Shown here in pieces: positions 1-8,603 of a stretch of DNA of 64,000 nt. The position numbers were made by a program, and so were the translations under genes. The notes beneath the pieces are model-generated. The model saw only the letters and a program-made list of their open reading frames with translations. It searched no databases and was not told where the DNA came from. Numbering within the stretch: the stretch's first letter is position 1; each line of letters opens with the position of its first letter. The stretch is from contig NZ_JAAVUV010000012.1 in assembly GCF_018449635.1 (NCBI RefSeq), forward strand, positions 186,001 to 250,000, written 5' to 3'. The DNA is from Caballeronia sp. dw_276. GTDB taxonomy: Bacteria > Pseudomonadota > Gammaproteobacteria > Burkholderiales > Burkholderiaceae.

Positions 1-2102
1 GCTCGGAGTCCGGCGACATGGTTCAGGTGAAGCGTCGTCACGACGTGGAAACGCGTTATTCGAACCAGTTGTACGAGCTTGGCTTTCGCAAGATTCCCGC
101 GCACCAGCGTTTTGGGCCTAAGGCCATACCGACTGGCGTGCTGGGCTTGCCGGCGTCGGCCGCCTGGGCGTTGTTCGCAAGCGATACCGTGCCCACGCTG
201 CGCGAAGACGGCTGGCGCATTTCCATGTCGCCGGAATTCCGCTTCGATTTCATCGAGATCGACGATATCCAGGGCACCGCGCGCCATGGCACCGATGGCT
301 GGTTCGATCTCGAACTCGGCATTGCGGTGGGTGAGCGGAGCGTGCGGCTGGAGCCGCTGCTCGCCGATCTGTTTCAGCGGGACCGGCGGTGGCTCGCGGG
401 CGCTATCGATTCGATCCCGGATGACGAAGGTATCGAACTCAATACCGATAAAGGCGAGCGGCTGCGGCTGCGTGCGTCGCGGATCAAGCCGGTGGTGCGC
501 GTGCTGATCGATCTCTTCGATACCCTCGGCACGCAACCCCTGCGTGTATCCGAAAAAGACGCCGGGCGGCTGGAAGCGCTGAGTGACACGGGCCGTTGGC
601 AGTTTCACGGCGATACCTCCATTCGCGAACTCGCGCAGCGTTTGCAGGAAGGTCCCGGGCTGCGTGAAGTCGCTATCCCTCGCGGCCTGAACGCGGAGCT
701 TCGGGTGTATCAGCGCGAAGGCCTCAACTGGATGCAGTTTTTGCGCGAGCGCAATTTGTCGGGCGTTCTCGCCGATGACATGGGCCTCGGCAAGACTGTG
801 CAGACGCTGGCGCATATTCTCGTTGAAAAGGAATCGGGGCGGCTGGACCGTCCGGCACTCGTCGTGCTGCCGACAACGCTCGTTCACAACTGGCGAGAAG
901 AAGCGAAGAAGTTTGCGCCCGATCTTCGCGTGCTCGACCTGCATGGTCCGCAACGCAAGGATCGCTTCGATCAGATCAGCGAACATGATCTCGTGCTGAC
1001 CACGTATCCGCTCTTGTGGCGCGACCAGGCGATGTTATCGATGCACGAGTATCACTTGCTGATTCTCGACGAAGCGCAAACCGTGAAAAACGTCGCGACC
1101 AAGGCCGCGAAAGGGATTCGTGATTTGAGTTCGCGGCATCGGCTTTGCCTGACGGGAACGCCGCTGGAAAATCACTTGGGCGAGTTGTGGGCGCAGTTCG
1201 ATTTTCTGCTGCCGGGTTTTCTTGGCACGCAGAAAGATTTTACGAAACGCTGGCGCACGCCGATCGAAAAGTACGAGGACCCCGTGCGTCGCGATCTGCT
1301 TGTGCGGCGGATTCGACCGTTCATGTTGCGCCGGCGGAAAGACGAAGTCGCGAAGGAATTGCCGCAGAAGACGACGATAGTGCGGACTGTATCGCTTGAG
1401 GGCTCGCAGCGTGATTTATACGAGACCGTGCGGATTGCGATGCAGGAAAAAGTGCGCATGGCAGTCGCCGATCAGGGCTTGGCGCGCAGTCATATTGTCG
1501 TGCTCGAGGCGTTGCTGAAACTGCGCCAGGTTTGCTGCGATCCGTCGCTGGTGAAGCTCACGCGGGCGAAGCGCGTGGAGGAATCGGCGAAGCTCGATTT
1601 GCTGCTCGATATGCTGCCCGAGTTGCTTGAAGAAGGACGTCGCGTGCTGCTGTTTTCGCAGTTCACGGGGATGCTCGCGATCATCGCCGCCGCGCTCGAT
1701 AAAGCCGGTTTGCCGTATGTGACGCTGACGGGTGATACGCGTGATCGCGTGACGCCGGTGACGCGTTTTCAGGCGGGTGAAGTGCCGCTGTTCCTGATCA
1801 GTTTGAAGGCGGGTGGTGTTGGACTGAACCTGACCGCCGCCGATACCGTGATCCACTACGATCCGTGGTGGAACCCTGCGGCAGAGAATCAGGCGACGGA
1901 CCGTGCGCATCGGCTGGGGCAATTGAAGCCGGTGTTCGTGTACAAGCTGATCGTGGCGGGGAGTATTGAAGAGCGCATCGTGGCGATGCAGGATCGTAAA
2001 GCCGCTCTTGCCGATAGTATTTTGCGTGAGGACGCGGCGGCCGGGGCTAAATTCTCGGCGGAAGATATTGAGGCGTTGCTGGCGCCTATGCCGCAGGGGT
2101 GA
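1..2102 (+). CDS. SNF2/DEAD-like helicase, C-terminal part (5' end outside window)
   Basis: The reading frame is open from the first base, so this is the 3' part of a longer gene; bacterial SNF2 proteins of this type usually exceed 1000 residues and carry an N-terminal zinc-finger SWIM domain, which would lie upstream. The visible part has a full SNF2 ATPase core: Walker A DMGLGKT near residue 254 (counting from the ATG at 18), the DEAQ box near 351, the LTGTPLENHLGELW motif, then the C-terminal helicase lobe with LFSQF, the AGGVGLNLTAAD motif and the RAHRLGQ arginine-finger motif. Members are ATP-driven DNA translocases that remodel protein-DNA complexes, for example RapA-like recycling of RNA polymerase. 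The cellular substrate of this one cannot be told from sequence. Confidence 0.93.
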   Translation, partial: SESGDMVQVKRRHDVETRYSNQLYELGFRKIPAHQRFGPKAIPTGVLGLPASAAWALFASDTVPTLREDGWRISMSPEFRFDFIEIDDIQGTARHGTDGWFDLELGIAVGERSVRLEPLLADLFQRDRRWLAGAIDSIPDDEGIELNTDKGERLRLRASRIKPVVRVLIDLFDTLGTQPLRVSEKDAGRLEALSDTGRWQFHGDTSIRELAQRLQEGPGLREVAIPRGLNAELRVYQREGLNWMQFLRERNLSGVLADDMGLGKTVQTLAHILVEKESGRLDRPALVVLPTTLVHNWREEAKKFAPDLRVLDLHGPQRKDRFDQISEHDLVLTTYPLLWRDQAMLSMHEYHLLILDEAQTVKNVATKAAKGIRDLSSRHRLCLTGTPLENHLGELWAQFDFLLPGFLGTQKDFTKRWRTPIEKYEDPVRRDLLVRRIRPFMLRRRKDEVAKELPQKTTIVRTVSLEGSQRDLYETVRIAMQEKVRMAVADQGLARSHIVVLEALLKLRQVCCDPSLVKLTRAKRVEESAKLDLLLDMLPELLEEGRRVLLFSQFTGMLAIIAAALDKAGLPYVTLTGDTRDRVTPVTRFQAGEVPLFLISLKAGGVGLNLTAADTVIHYDPWWNPAAENQATDRAHRLGQLKPVFVYKLIVAGSIEERIVAMQDRKAALADSILREDAAAGAKFSAEDIEALLAPMPQG

Positions 2103-2206
2103 TGTCTGGCGTATGCATCAAAACTCGAAGCGGCTGAACGCTCCGCCAGGGTTCGGCATTCAACCTATCGAGGCCTTCAGTCCTGAACAGGATTGGGCGC
2201 CTTGCA

Positions 2207-2707
2207 TTAGATTGATCCACGCACCGTCGCCAACGGCAGGAACAGTGTCAACGGCGTATCAGGCAAAGCAATAAAACCGTGATGCGCGTAAAACGCCGCG
2301 GCCGTCTTGTCCTTCGCATCGACTACAAACGCAAACGCCGCAATCTCCGAACGCGCAGCACGCTCGAGCGCATCGGCCAACAGTGCGCCACCAAGCCCTT
2401 GCCCCTTGAACGCTTGATCGACCGCCAAACGCCCCATGCGTATCGCCGGAACAGTTGGGTAGCGCGGCAATTTCTTCGCCGTCGCACCGGGAAGCTCGGC
2501 CAGTAGCACGCTGGCAGCCGCCAGCGTGTAATAACCAGCCACGCGTTGCTCACCGTCCATTGCCACGAAACACGCGGCAACCCGGCGCCGCACGTCCTGC
2601 GAAACCTGCAACTGGAAGTACCGATTCAGCGCCTCGGAATCGCTTACAAACGTTGTGCGCTCATGCACGCCCTCAAGCGGTATAACTCGAAAGGGCGCGT
2701 TACTCAT
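2207..2707 (-). CDS. GNAT-family acetyltransferase toxin (TacT-like)
   Basis: 166 residues with the GNAT fold signature: the RMGRLAVDQAFKGQGLGGAL stretch contains the acetyl-CoA binding Q/K-x-x-G-x-G loop, and a C-terminal FYAHHGF motif follows. Size, motif wording and the overlapping DUF1778 gene upstream match type II toxin-antitoxin modules of the TacT/AtaT kind, in which the toxin acetylates the aminoacyl moiety of charged tRNAs and blocks translation. The start ATG overlaps the antitoxin stop by 8 bp (ATGAGTAA), so the two genes are co-translated. The toxin role is inferred from family and context; a plain N-acetyltransferase is the alternative. Confidence 0.87.
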   Translation of the reverse strand: MSNAPFRVIPLEGVHERTTFVSDSEALNRYFQLQVSQDVRRRVAACFVAMDGEQRVAGYYTLAAASVLLAELPGATAKKLPRYPTVPAIRMGRLAVDQAFKGQGLGGALLADALERAARSEIAAFAFVVDAKDKTAAAFYAHHGFIALPDTPLTLFLPLATVRGSI

Positions 2708-2984
2708 CAGGACCTAGCAGCTTGCGCCGGCGCGCGAACGCACGCTTGAGTGCGGGCGCGGGCTTCGGCGGTGCCAGCAACGCCTGCGCGAAGCACGCCT
2801 GATCAGCCAACGACAGACGCATCACGTCGGCCTGCTCGATCGCGCGCTGTGCCGCCTCCTGCACAGCTGCAACCACGAAGTCGGTCATCGTGCGCCCTTG
2901 AAGCTCGGCCGCACGCTTGAGCATCGTGTGCAAATCGGTGCTGATTCGCGCTTCGAGTCGGGCTGTGGATAGGACGGTGGGCAT
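2700..2984 (-). CDS. DUF1778 (TacA-like) antitoxin
   Basis: 94 residues beginning MPTVLSTARLEARIS, a ribbon-helix-helix-type N-terminus followed by a helical C-terminus that in this family wraps around the GNAT toxin. I chose the ATG at 2984 because AGGAGG (2993-2998) lies 8-9 bases upstream; the longer in-frame extension to 3032 has no such signal and runs through the palindromic operator. It is the first gene of the pair and overlaps the toxin gene. Antitoxins of this family repress their own promoter together with the toxin, which fits the 17-bp palindrome just upstream. Confidence 0.87.
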   Translation of the reverse strand: MPTVLSTARLEARISTDLHTMLKRAAELQGRTMTDFVVAAVQEAAQRAIEQADVMRLSLADQACFAQALLAPPKPAPALKRAFARRRKLLGPDE

Positions 2985-3012
2985 AATAAATTCCTCCTGT
3001 GTTCTCGTAGAA

Positions 3013-3029
3013 TACGGCAATTTGCCGTA
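3013..3029. promoter_or_regulatory. Perfect palindrome upstream of the toxin-antitoxin pair (probable autoregulatory operator)
   Basis: TACGGCAA-T-TTGCCGTA is a perfect inverted repeat with 8-bp arms and a 1-bp centre, 29 bp upstream of the chosen antitoxin start. RHH antitoxins bind such short palindromes. No other function is apparent. Confidence 0.6.
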
Positions 3030-3282
3030 CACTTCAAGGCTCGCGCGTCGTCCGCTTCGGCCTTAATAGGGCCAAAAGATAAATGGCATCAGGATCCGAT
3101 GAAAAAACCGCGAAACAAACAAAGACGAGCACAAAGGGAGGGACAGGATATGAACAGAAGTGGCCGCCCGTGACAGGGACCGTGGAAAACAAAGGTGATA
3201 AAGCGATTATCGACGTGAAGAGTGGAGCGCCTGGGAGAGGACTTGAGTACACCGGCGATACGTATCGGGACGCACCGTTGGC

Positions 3283-3496
3283 GCAAAGCCATATCCGGAG
3301 AAACTTGCTGATCTGCTGCGCGACCCACGCTATCCAGTGATACGGCGGTGTTTGCGCAGGCTCTATCCGGACCCGATCACGGGGGCAGCGTTTGTCCCAA
3401 TCTCAGCGCCGGACGGCGGCAGGATTTCGAACAGAACAAACGAGTTTTGCAGCGGCGCAAAGCTACCAGCAGTGGGAGTTCACTTATGCGCCGTGA
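3283..3496 (+). pseudogene. Frameshifted remnant of a type II secretion pseudopilin-like protein
   Basis: Three consecutive frames give pieces that together read like the C-terminal half of a GspG-like pseudopilin. Frame 1 from 3283 gives KPYPEKLADLLRDPRYPVI, then RRLYPDPITG and a PDGG motif. Frame 3 near 3423 gives DFEQNK. Frame 2 from about 3446 gives FAAAQSYQQWEFTYAP and a stop at 3494-3496. The order 'YP.L..LL.D.R.P..RR.LRRLY.DP.TG' then 'F......Y..W.F.Y' is the pattern of proteins annotated as type II secretion system pseudopilin-like in Burkholderia. No N-terminal prepilin signal or hydrophobic helix is present. At least two frameshifts and a missing 5' end mean it is dead. The family name comes from memory of the pattern, not from a search. 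Confidence 0.5.
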
Positions 3497-3579
3497 CCTG
3501 GTTGAAATTGCTCGACGAGGGACGTTCAAAAATCAGGCCGCGGCGCTCCGCTATCGCAGCCGCCGCCAGCAAAACAAAC

Positions 3580-4650
3580 TCAAACCACCACAGTCTGCGC
3601 CTCACCAGCCTTCGATTCCCGAACCCGCCCGATCGACCACACCTGCTCACCGGCCGCCGACAACAACCCTGTCGCGGCTTCGGCATCGGCGGCATCGACC
3701 ACAACGACCATCCCGATCCCGCAGTTAAACACCCGATGCATCTCCGCATCCGCCACGCCGCCATGCTTCTGCAGCCACGAGAATAACGGCGGCAGCGGCC
3801 ACGCCCGATGATCCAGCTCAACGGTCAAACCATCGCGTAGAACACGCGGAATATTCTCAACCAGTCCACCGCCGGTGATATGCGCCATGCCCTTGACCGC
3901 CATCTGCGACATCAACGACAACAACGGCTTCACATAAATATGGGTCGGCGCCATCAGCGCATCGGCAAGCGAACGGCCATCGAAATCGGCATTCAGATCC
4001 GGTTGCGCCCGCTCGATGATCTTGCGCACCAGCGAGTAACCATTCGAATGAATCCCCGACGATGCCAACCCCAAAACGACATCGCCCGGCTTGATGGTCG
4101 AGCCATCGATAATCTTGCTCTTTTCCACCGCCCCAACCGCAAATCCGGCCAGATCGTATTCGCCATCGGGGTACATGCCCGGCATTTCAGCCGTCTCGCC
4201 GCCAATCAACGCGCAACCGGCCAGCTCGCAACCCTGCGCAATGCCCTGGACCACGGTTGCGGCCGTATCCACATCGAGCTTGCCGCAAGCGAAGTAATCG
4301 AGGAAAAACAGCGGCTCGGCGCCTTGCACGAGAATGTCGTTCACGCTCATGGCGACCAGATCCTGGCCGACGGTATCGTGTTTGTTCAGCTGAAACGCGA
4401 GGCGCAGCTTCGTGCCCACGCCGTCCGTGCCGGACACGAGCACCGGCTCCTTATAGCGTTTGGGCACTTCGAACAGCGCGCCGAATCCGCCGATCCCCCC
4501 CAACACGCCGTCGCGCATGGTTTTTTTGGCAAATGGCTTGATCCGGTCGACGAGCGCGTCGCCGGCATCGATGTCCACGCCCGCGTCGCGATAGGACAAA
4601 CCTTGGGCGGGGGCGCCCGTGCGCTCTGGGGCGGATTTCGGTTGATTCAT
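3580..4650 (-). CDS. purM: Phosphoribosylformylglycinamidine cyclo-ligase (AIR synthetase)
   Basis: Catalyses the ATP-dependent closure of FGAM to aminoimidazole ribonucleotide, step five of purine synthesis. The 356-residue protein has the N-terminal LSYRDAGVDIDAGD motif, the GGFGALFEVP segment, SGTDGVGTKLRLA and GGETAEMPGMY, all characteristic of PurM. The ATG at 4650 gives the expected length; the in-frame extension to 4740 has no family similarity. It is divergent from hda. A near-palindrome TCGGTAAAAT/ATTTTAACCGA at 4669-4692 carries a TAAAAT-type -10 on the minus strand and is a likely purM promoter. Confidence 0.97.
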   Translation of the reverse strand: MNQPKSAPERTGAPAQGLSYRDAGVDIDAGDALVDRIKPFAKKTMRDGVLGGIGGFGALFEVPKRYKEPVLVSGTDGVGTKLRLAFQLNKHDTVGQDLVAMSVNDILVQGAEPLFFLDYFACGKLDVDTAATVVQGIAQGCELAGCALIGGETAEMPGMYPDGEYDLAGFAVGAVEKSKIIDGSTIKPGDVVLGLASSGIHSNGYSLVRKIIERAQPDLNADFDGRSLADALMAPTHIYVKPLLSLMSQMAVKGMAHITGGGLVENIPRVLRDGLTVELDHRAWPLPPLFSWLQKHGGVADAEMHRVFNCGIGMVVVVDAADAEAATGLLSAAGEQVWSIGRVRESKAGEAQTVVV

Positions 4651-4887
4651 GGGGGATCGGCGAGAAGGTCGGTAAAATGAGATTTTAACCGATGCCAGCC
4701 GTCCGACCGCATTTCTCGCAGTTCGCGGCCCAGGCTTCAAAGTACCGATCCACCCCTTTTTGAGAGTCGTGCCCTTCCAGCACGTTTCTCGACCTTGCGC
4801 TCAACGCCTTTTGCACCGGTTCACGCCGGTTATCGGCCAAACTGAGCGCGCCGTTTTCAAGACACGCCCTGACGGAACCGATTGCCC

Positions 4888-5607
4888 GTGCAACGCCAAC
4901 TGACGCTCGATCTCGGCACGCCGCCGCTCGCCACCTTCGACAATTTTTTCGCCGCCGGCAACCACGAGCTGGTGACGCGCCTGCGCGAACTCGAAGGCGC
5001 GCTCGCGGCCGGCCCGGTGGCCGACCGGACGTTCTACGTCTGGGGCGAGGCGGGCAGCGGCCGCAGCCATTTGCTGCAGGCACTGATGCACGAAGCCAAC
5101 GGCCGCGCGCGGTTCCTGAGCCCGCAGGCGCCGCTCGCCGCATTCACCTTCGATCCAACCGCGAACATCTACGCCGTCGATGACTGCGAACGCCTTTCAG
5201 GCGCGCAACAAATTGCGCTCTTCAACCTGTTCAACGAGGTGCGCGCCCATCCGGCCAGCGCGCTCGTGGCAACGGGAAATGTGGCGCCGCTGGGGTTATC
5301 GGTGAGAGAAGATTTGCGTACGCGCCTCGGCTGGGGACTGGTTTTCCAGCTCACCCCCCTTTCCGACGAAAGCAAGGCCACCGCGCTGAAACACGCGGCG
5401 CGCGAACGCGGTATCGATCTGGCGGACGACGTGCCGGCATATCTCCTGACGCACTTCCGGCGTGACATGCCAAGCCTGATGAAACTGCTCGACGAACTCG
5501 ACCGTTTTTCGCTTGAACAAAAGCGTGCGGTGACCCTGCCCTTGCTGCGCACAATGCTCGCCAAGAAAGAAGACGAAACGCCGCGCCCGCAAACCGAGCT
5601 TTTTTGA
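4888..5607 (+). CDS. hda: DnaA homologue Hda, regulatory inactivator of DnaA
   Basis: About 240 residues, the length of Hda rather than full DnaA: the AAA+ core without the DnaA DNA-binding domain IV. The N-terminus QRQLTLDLG is the clamp-binding motif (Q-L-x-L) that lets Hda bind the DnaN sliding clamp. The P-loop is GEAGSGRSH, with Arg in place of the usual Lys, as in many Hda/DnaA relatives. With the clamp it stimulates ATP hydrolysis on DnaA and prevents re-initiation. The start is either GTG 4888 (taken here because it puts the QLTLDL motif at the terminus as in homologues) or TTG 4882. Confidence 0.9.
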   Translation: MQRQLTLDLGTPPLATFDNFFAAGNHELVTRLRELEGALAAGPVADRTFYVWGEAGSGRSHLLQALMHEANGRARFLSPQAPLAAFTFDPTANIYAVDDCERLSGAQQIALFNLFNEVRAHPASALVATGNVAPLGLSVREDLRTRLGWGLVFQLTPLSDESKATALKHAARERGIDLADDVPAYLLTHFRRDMPSLMKLLDELDRFSLEQKRAVTLPLLRTMLAKKEDETPRPQTELF

Positions 5608-5681
5608 CCCGGCAACGTAACTCCGCGTGGTCGTAAGCGGCCGCCGAACGCTTCCATCCGCTTCAAGTAAAATGCGCTCCC

Positions 5682-6368
5682 ATGAACCTAGCCCTATTTG
5701 ATCTCGATCACACCCTCATCCCGACAGACAGCGACCACGAATGGGGTCGCTTCATGACGAAGCTCGGCATTGTCGATGCCGAAAAGTTCGCCAAGCAAAA
5801 CGACGCGTTCTACGCGCAGTACAAGGACGGCACGCTCGATATCCACGCGTACCTGAACGCCCAGCTCTCCCCGCTGGCGCTGCATCCGCGTGCGCAACTG
5901 GACGACTGGCACGCGCAATTCATGCGCGAGGTCATCACGCCGGCCATCCAGCCCGCCGCGCTGGAACTGGTGCGCAAACACCAGGAAGCGGGCGATCTTT
6001 GCTGCCTCGTGACCGCCACGAACGCATTCATCACGGCGCCGATCGGCCAGGCGTTCGGTATCGACGCGCTGATCGCGTGCGAGGTCGAAACGGTCGACAA
6101 TATCCCGAACGGCGAGCTGACCGGCCGTCCGACGGGCACGCCGAGCTTTCGCGAAGGCAAGATCGTGCGTACCGAAATGTGGCTGGCTTCCATGGGAAAA
6201 AGCCTGAGCGACTTCGAACACAGCTACTTCTACAGCGACTCGCACAACGACATTCCTCTGCTAGAGAAAGTCACCGACCCGATCGCGACCAATCCCGACG
6301 ACACCCTGCGCGCCCATGCGCAAGCCCGCGGCTGGCGCATCCTGGAAATCTTCTCCCCACGTGATTAA
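5682..6368 (+). CDS. HAD-IB family phosphatase (SerB-like)
   Basis: 228 residues with the full HAD set: motif I FDLDHTL at residues 5-11 with the nucleophile Asp, motif II LVTATN, motif III lysine in EGKIVR, and motif IV SDSHNDIPLL. The layout matches the HAD-IB group containing phosphoserine phosphatase-like and histidinol-phosphatase-like enzymes. The DSDHEWG stretch right after motif I is typical of the proteobacterial subgroup whose substrate is uncertain. A TAAAAT -10-like hexamer lies about 15 bases before the ATG. Its stop overlaps the start of pcnB by 8 bp. Confidence 0.92.
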   Translation: MNLALFDLDHTLIPTDSDHEWGRFMTKLGIVDAEKFAKQNDAFYAQYKDGTLDIHAYLNAQLSPLALHPRAQLDDWHAQFMREVITPAIQPAALELVRKHQEAGDLCCLVTATNAFITAPIGQAFGIDALIACEVETVDNIPNGELTGRPTGTPSFREGKIVRTEMWLASMGKSLSDFEHSYFYSDSHNDIPLLEKVTDPIATNPDDTLRAHAQARGWRILEIFSPRD

Positions 6369-7953
6369 AAAACTCATTCGCAAGCTGTTCGGCCAGGAAA
6401 GCGCCAAAGAGGACGCTCCGGCGACCGCCCCGCTCGTTGCTGAATCCGGCGACGATGCAAAACCTGCCCGCAAGACCACGCGCAAGAAGGCGGCGCCGGT
6501 CGCGGCGCGGCGCGATCCCAACGTGCCGGTGATCCTGTCGGCGGACGTGCATGGCATCGATCCGTCGCTGATCTCGAAGAACGCGATTCGCGTGACCGAA
6601 GGGCTGCAGCAAGCCGGGCATCGGGCGTTTATCGTGGGTGGCGCGGTTCGCGACCTGTTGCTGAACGTCGCGCCAAAAGATTTTGACGTCGCAACGGACG
6701 CCACGCCCGACCAGGTTCAGAAACTGTTTCGGCGGGCGCGCATCATCGGGCGGCGGTTCCAGATCGTGCATGTGCAGTTCGGGCAGGACATCATCGAGAC
6801 ATCGACGTTCCGTGCGCTTGTCGATACCCCCGCCGACGCGCCGCCGTCGCCCCCTCCGCCACGTTTGCGGCGCGGCGAGATGGACACGCGCACGCACGCC
6901 GTCGATGCCAGCGGCCGCGTGCTGCGCGACAACGTCTGGGGCGAACAGCACGAAGACGCCACGCGCCGCGACTTCACCATCAACGCCATGTACTACGATC
7001 CGGCCACGCAAACCGTGCTGGATTATCACGACGGCATGGCCGACGTCCGCGCGCGTTTGCTGCGCATGATCGGCGACCCGGCGACGCGTTACAGGGAAGA
7101 CCCGGTGCGCATGCTGCGCGTCGTGCGCTTTGCCGCGAAGCTCGGCTTTGAAATCGAGCCGGCAACGCGCGCGCCGATCGCGGAACTGGCCGACCTGATC
7201 AGCAATGTCCCGGCCGCGCGTCTCTTCGATGAAATGCTCAAGCTGCTGCTCTCAGGCCACGCGCTCGCATGCCTGACGCGACTGCGCGCCGAAGGTTTGC
7301 ATCACGGCGTATTGCCTTTGCTCGATGTGATTTTCGAGTCGACGCACGGCGAGAAATTCATCACGCTGGCGCTCACCAATACCGATGAACGCGTGCGCGC
7401 GGGCAAGGGTGTATCGCCGGGATTTTTGTTTGCCACGCTCCTCTGGAACGACATGCAGTCGCGCTGGCAGCAATACACGCTCGCCGGTGAATTCCCGGTG
7501 CCGGCGCTGCATCGCGCGATGGACGACGTGCTCGACATGCAGACCGAGAAACTGGCTATCCACAAGCGGTTTTCATCGGATATGCGGGAGATCTGGGGCC
7601 TGCAACATCGGCTTGAAAAACGCTCCGGCCGCAGCGCGATGAAGCTGCTGGAACACCAAAGGTTTAGGGCAGGTTATGATTTCCTCCTGCTCCGGTGTGA
7701 ATCGGGCGAACTGGATGCATCGGTTGGCCAGTGGTGGACGGATTTCATCGAAGGGGACGCTGCCGCGCGAGAATCATTGCTATCGCAAGGCGGGAAGGAC
7801 CGGGCACCCAAGAAACGACGGCGGCGTAGCAGCAACGCCAAAAGCCGCAGGCCGGGTGACGGAATGGAGGGCGGCGCGAGCAGCGGGGACGCACCGGCTC
7901 GTGAAGAACGCGATGTGCGCGAAGAGCGCGACGTGCGGCACGGAGACGATTGA
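6361..7953 (+). CDS. pcnB: Poly(A) polymerase I
   Basis: Adds 3' poly(A) tails to RNA, marking it for decay. The nucleotidyltransferase core is visible: IVGGAVRDLLL, the catalytic DFDVATDATP acidic pair, then RRDFTINAMYY and EDPVRMLRVVRFAAKL. The C-terminus is basic (KKRRRRSS) and ends in an Arg/Glu/Asp-rich tail. I chose the GTG at 6361 (peptide beginning IKKLIRKLFGQ) because the upstream in-frame ATG at 6316 lies deep in the HAD gene; GTG 6361 overlaps the HAD stop in a GTGATTAA junction, implying translational coupling. About 530 residues. Confidence 0.95.
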   Translation: MIKKLIRKLFGQESAKEDAPATAPLVAESGDDAKPARKTTRKKAAPVAARRDPNVPVILSADVHGIDPSLISKNAIRVTEGLQQAGHRAFIVGGAVRDLLLNVAPKDFDVATDATPDQVQKLFRRARIIGRRFQIVHVQFGQDIIETSTFRALVDTPADAPPSPPPPRLRRGEMDTRTHAVDASGRVLRDNVWGEQHEDATRRDFTINAMYYDPATQTVLDYHDGMADVRARLLRMIGDPATRYREDPVRMLRVVRFAAKLGFEIEPATRAPIAELADLISNVPAARLFDEMLKLLLSGHALACLTRLRAEGLHHGVLPLLDVIFESTHGEKFITLALTNTDERVRAGKGVSPGFLFATLLWNDMQSRWQQYTLAGEFPVPALHRAMDDVLDMQTEKLAIHKRFSSDMREIWGLQHRLEKRSGRSAMKLLEHQRFRAGYDFLLLRCESGELDASVGQWWTDFIEGDAAARESLLSQGGKDRAPKKRRRRSSNAKSRRPGDGMEGGASSGDAPAREERDVREERDVRHGDD

Positions 7954-8036
7954 CGCGGCCCGTGATCGTGCTTTGCGCGTACTAGACAGCGCATTCGCGT
8001 CGTGTTTCGCCGAACGACAGTCGTAGGATTTATGCC

Positions 8037-8564
8037 ATGACGGTAGCTTATCTGGGCCTGGGCGCAAACCTTGGTGATGCGCGCCAGACCCTGAAAGACA
8101 CAGTCGTGTGTCTTGCTCAGCAACACACGATCACCGTGCTCGCGAAATCGAGCCTCTATCGCACCGCGCCCATCGACGCCGGTGGCGACGACTACTTCAA
8201 TTGTGTCGTCAAGATCGATACCACCCTGCCCGCGCGACATTTGCTGCGGCTGTGTCATTCCATTGAAGAGCACTTCGGGCGCGAGCGGCCATACCGCAAC
8301 GCGCCGCGCACGCTCGACCTCGACATCCTGCTGTTCGGCGATTCGTGCATAGAAGAAGCCGACCTCGTGATTCCGCATCCACGTCTCACCGAACGCGCGT
8401 TCGCGCTCGTGCCGCTGATCGAACTCGATGGCGAAGTCATCATTGCCCAGCGCGGCCGCGCCGACGCGTTCCTGGCATCGGTTGAAGATCAACGCATCGA
8501 AAAAGTGGCGACGCATCAGTGCCCGCTTTTCGCCTCCCGCTGCACTTCCCGTCGCGAAGCCTGA
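8037..8564 (+). CDS. folK: 2-amino-4-hydroxy-6-hydroxymethyldihydropteridine pyrophosphokinase
   Basis: Transfers pyrophosphate from ATP to 6-hydroxymethyl-dihydropterin in folate synthesis. The 175-residue protein shows YLGLGANLGD at the start, SLYRTAP, and the signature RPYRNAPRTLDLDILLFGD with the catalytic acidic residues. It lies 83 bp after pcnB and 39 bp before the deoxynucleoside kinase gene; this gene order is common in Burkholderiaceae. Confidence 0.96.
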   Translation: MTVAYLGLGANLGDARQTLKDTVVCLAQQHTITVLAKSSLYRTAPIDAGGDDYFNCVVKIDTTLPARHLLRLCHSIEEHFGRERPYRNAPRTLDLDILLFGDSCIEEADLVIPHPRLTERAFALVPLIELDGEVIIAQRGRADAFLASVEDQRIEKVATHQCPLFASRCTSRREA

Positions 8565-8603
8565 ACGCTTTCTGGCGCGAAGCCTCACACCCATGAAAAC
8601 CCC

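Larger units (their letters stand above)
2985..3579. other. Gene-poor 595-bp stretch between the TA pair and purM
   Basis: Besides the palindrome at 3013-3029 and the pseudogene remnant at 3283-3496, no intact gene is supported. A lysine-rich ORF from 3083 (starting MASGSDEKTAKQ) has no recognisable domain and runs out of frame into the remnant. Composition here is more AT-rich than in the neighbouring genes. Confidence 0.5.

Noticed and set aside
3083..3340. 85-codon ORF starting MASGSDEKTAKQ
   Set aside because: No ribosome binding site or domain; its 3' half overlaps the pseudopilin-like remnant in another frame, so I treat it as part of decayed DNA.
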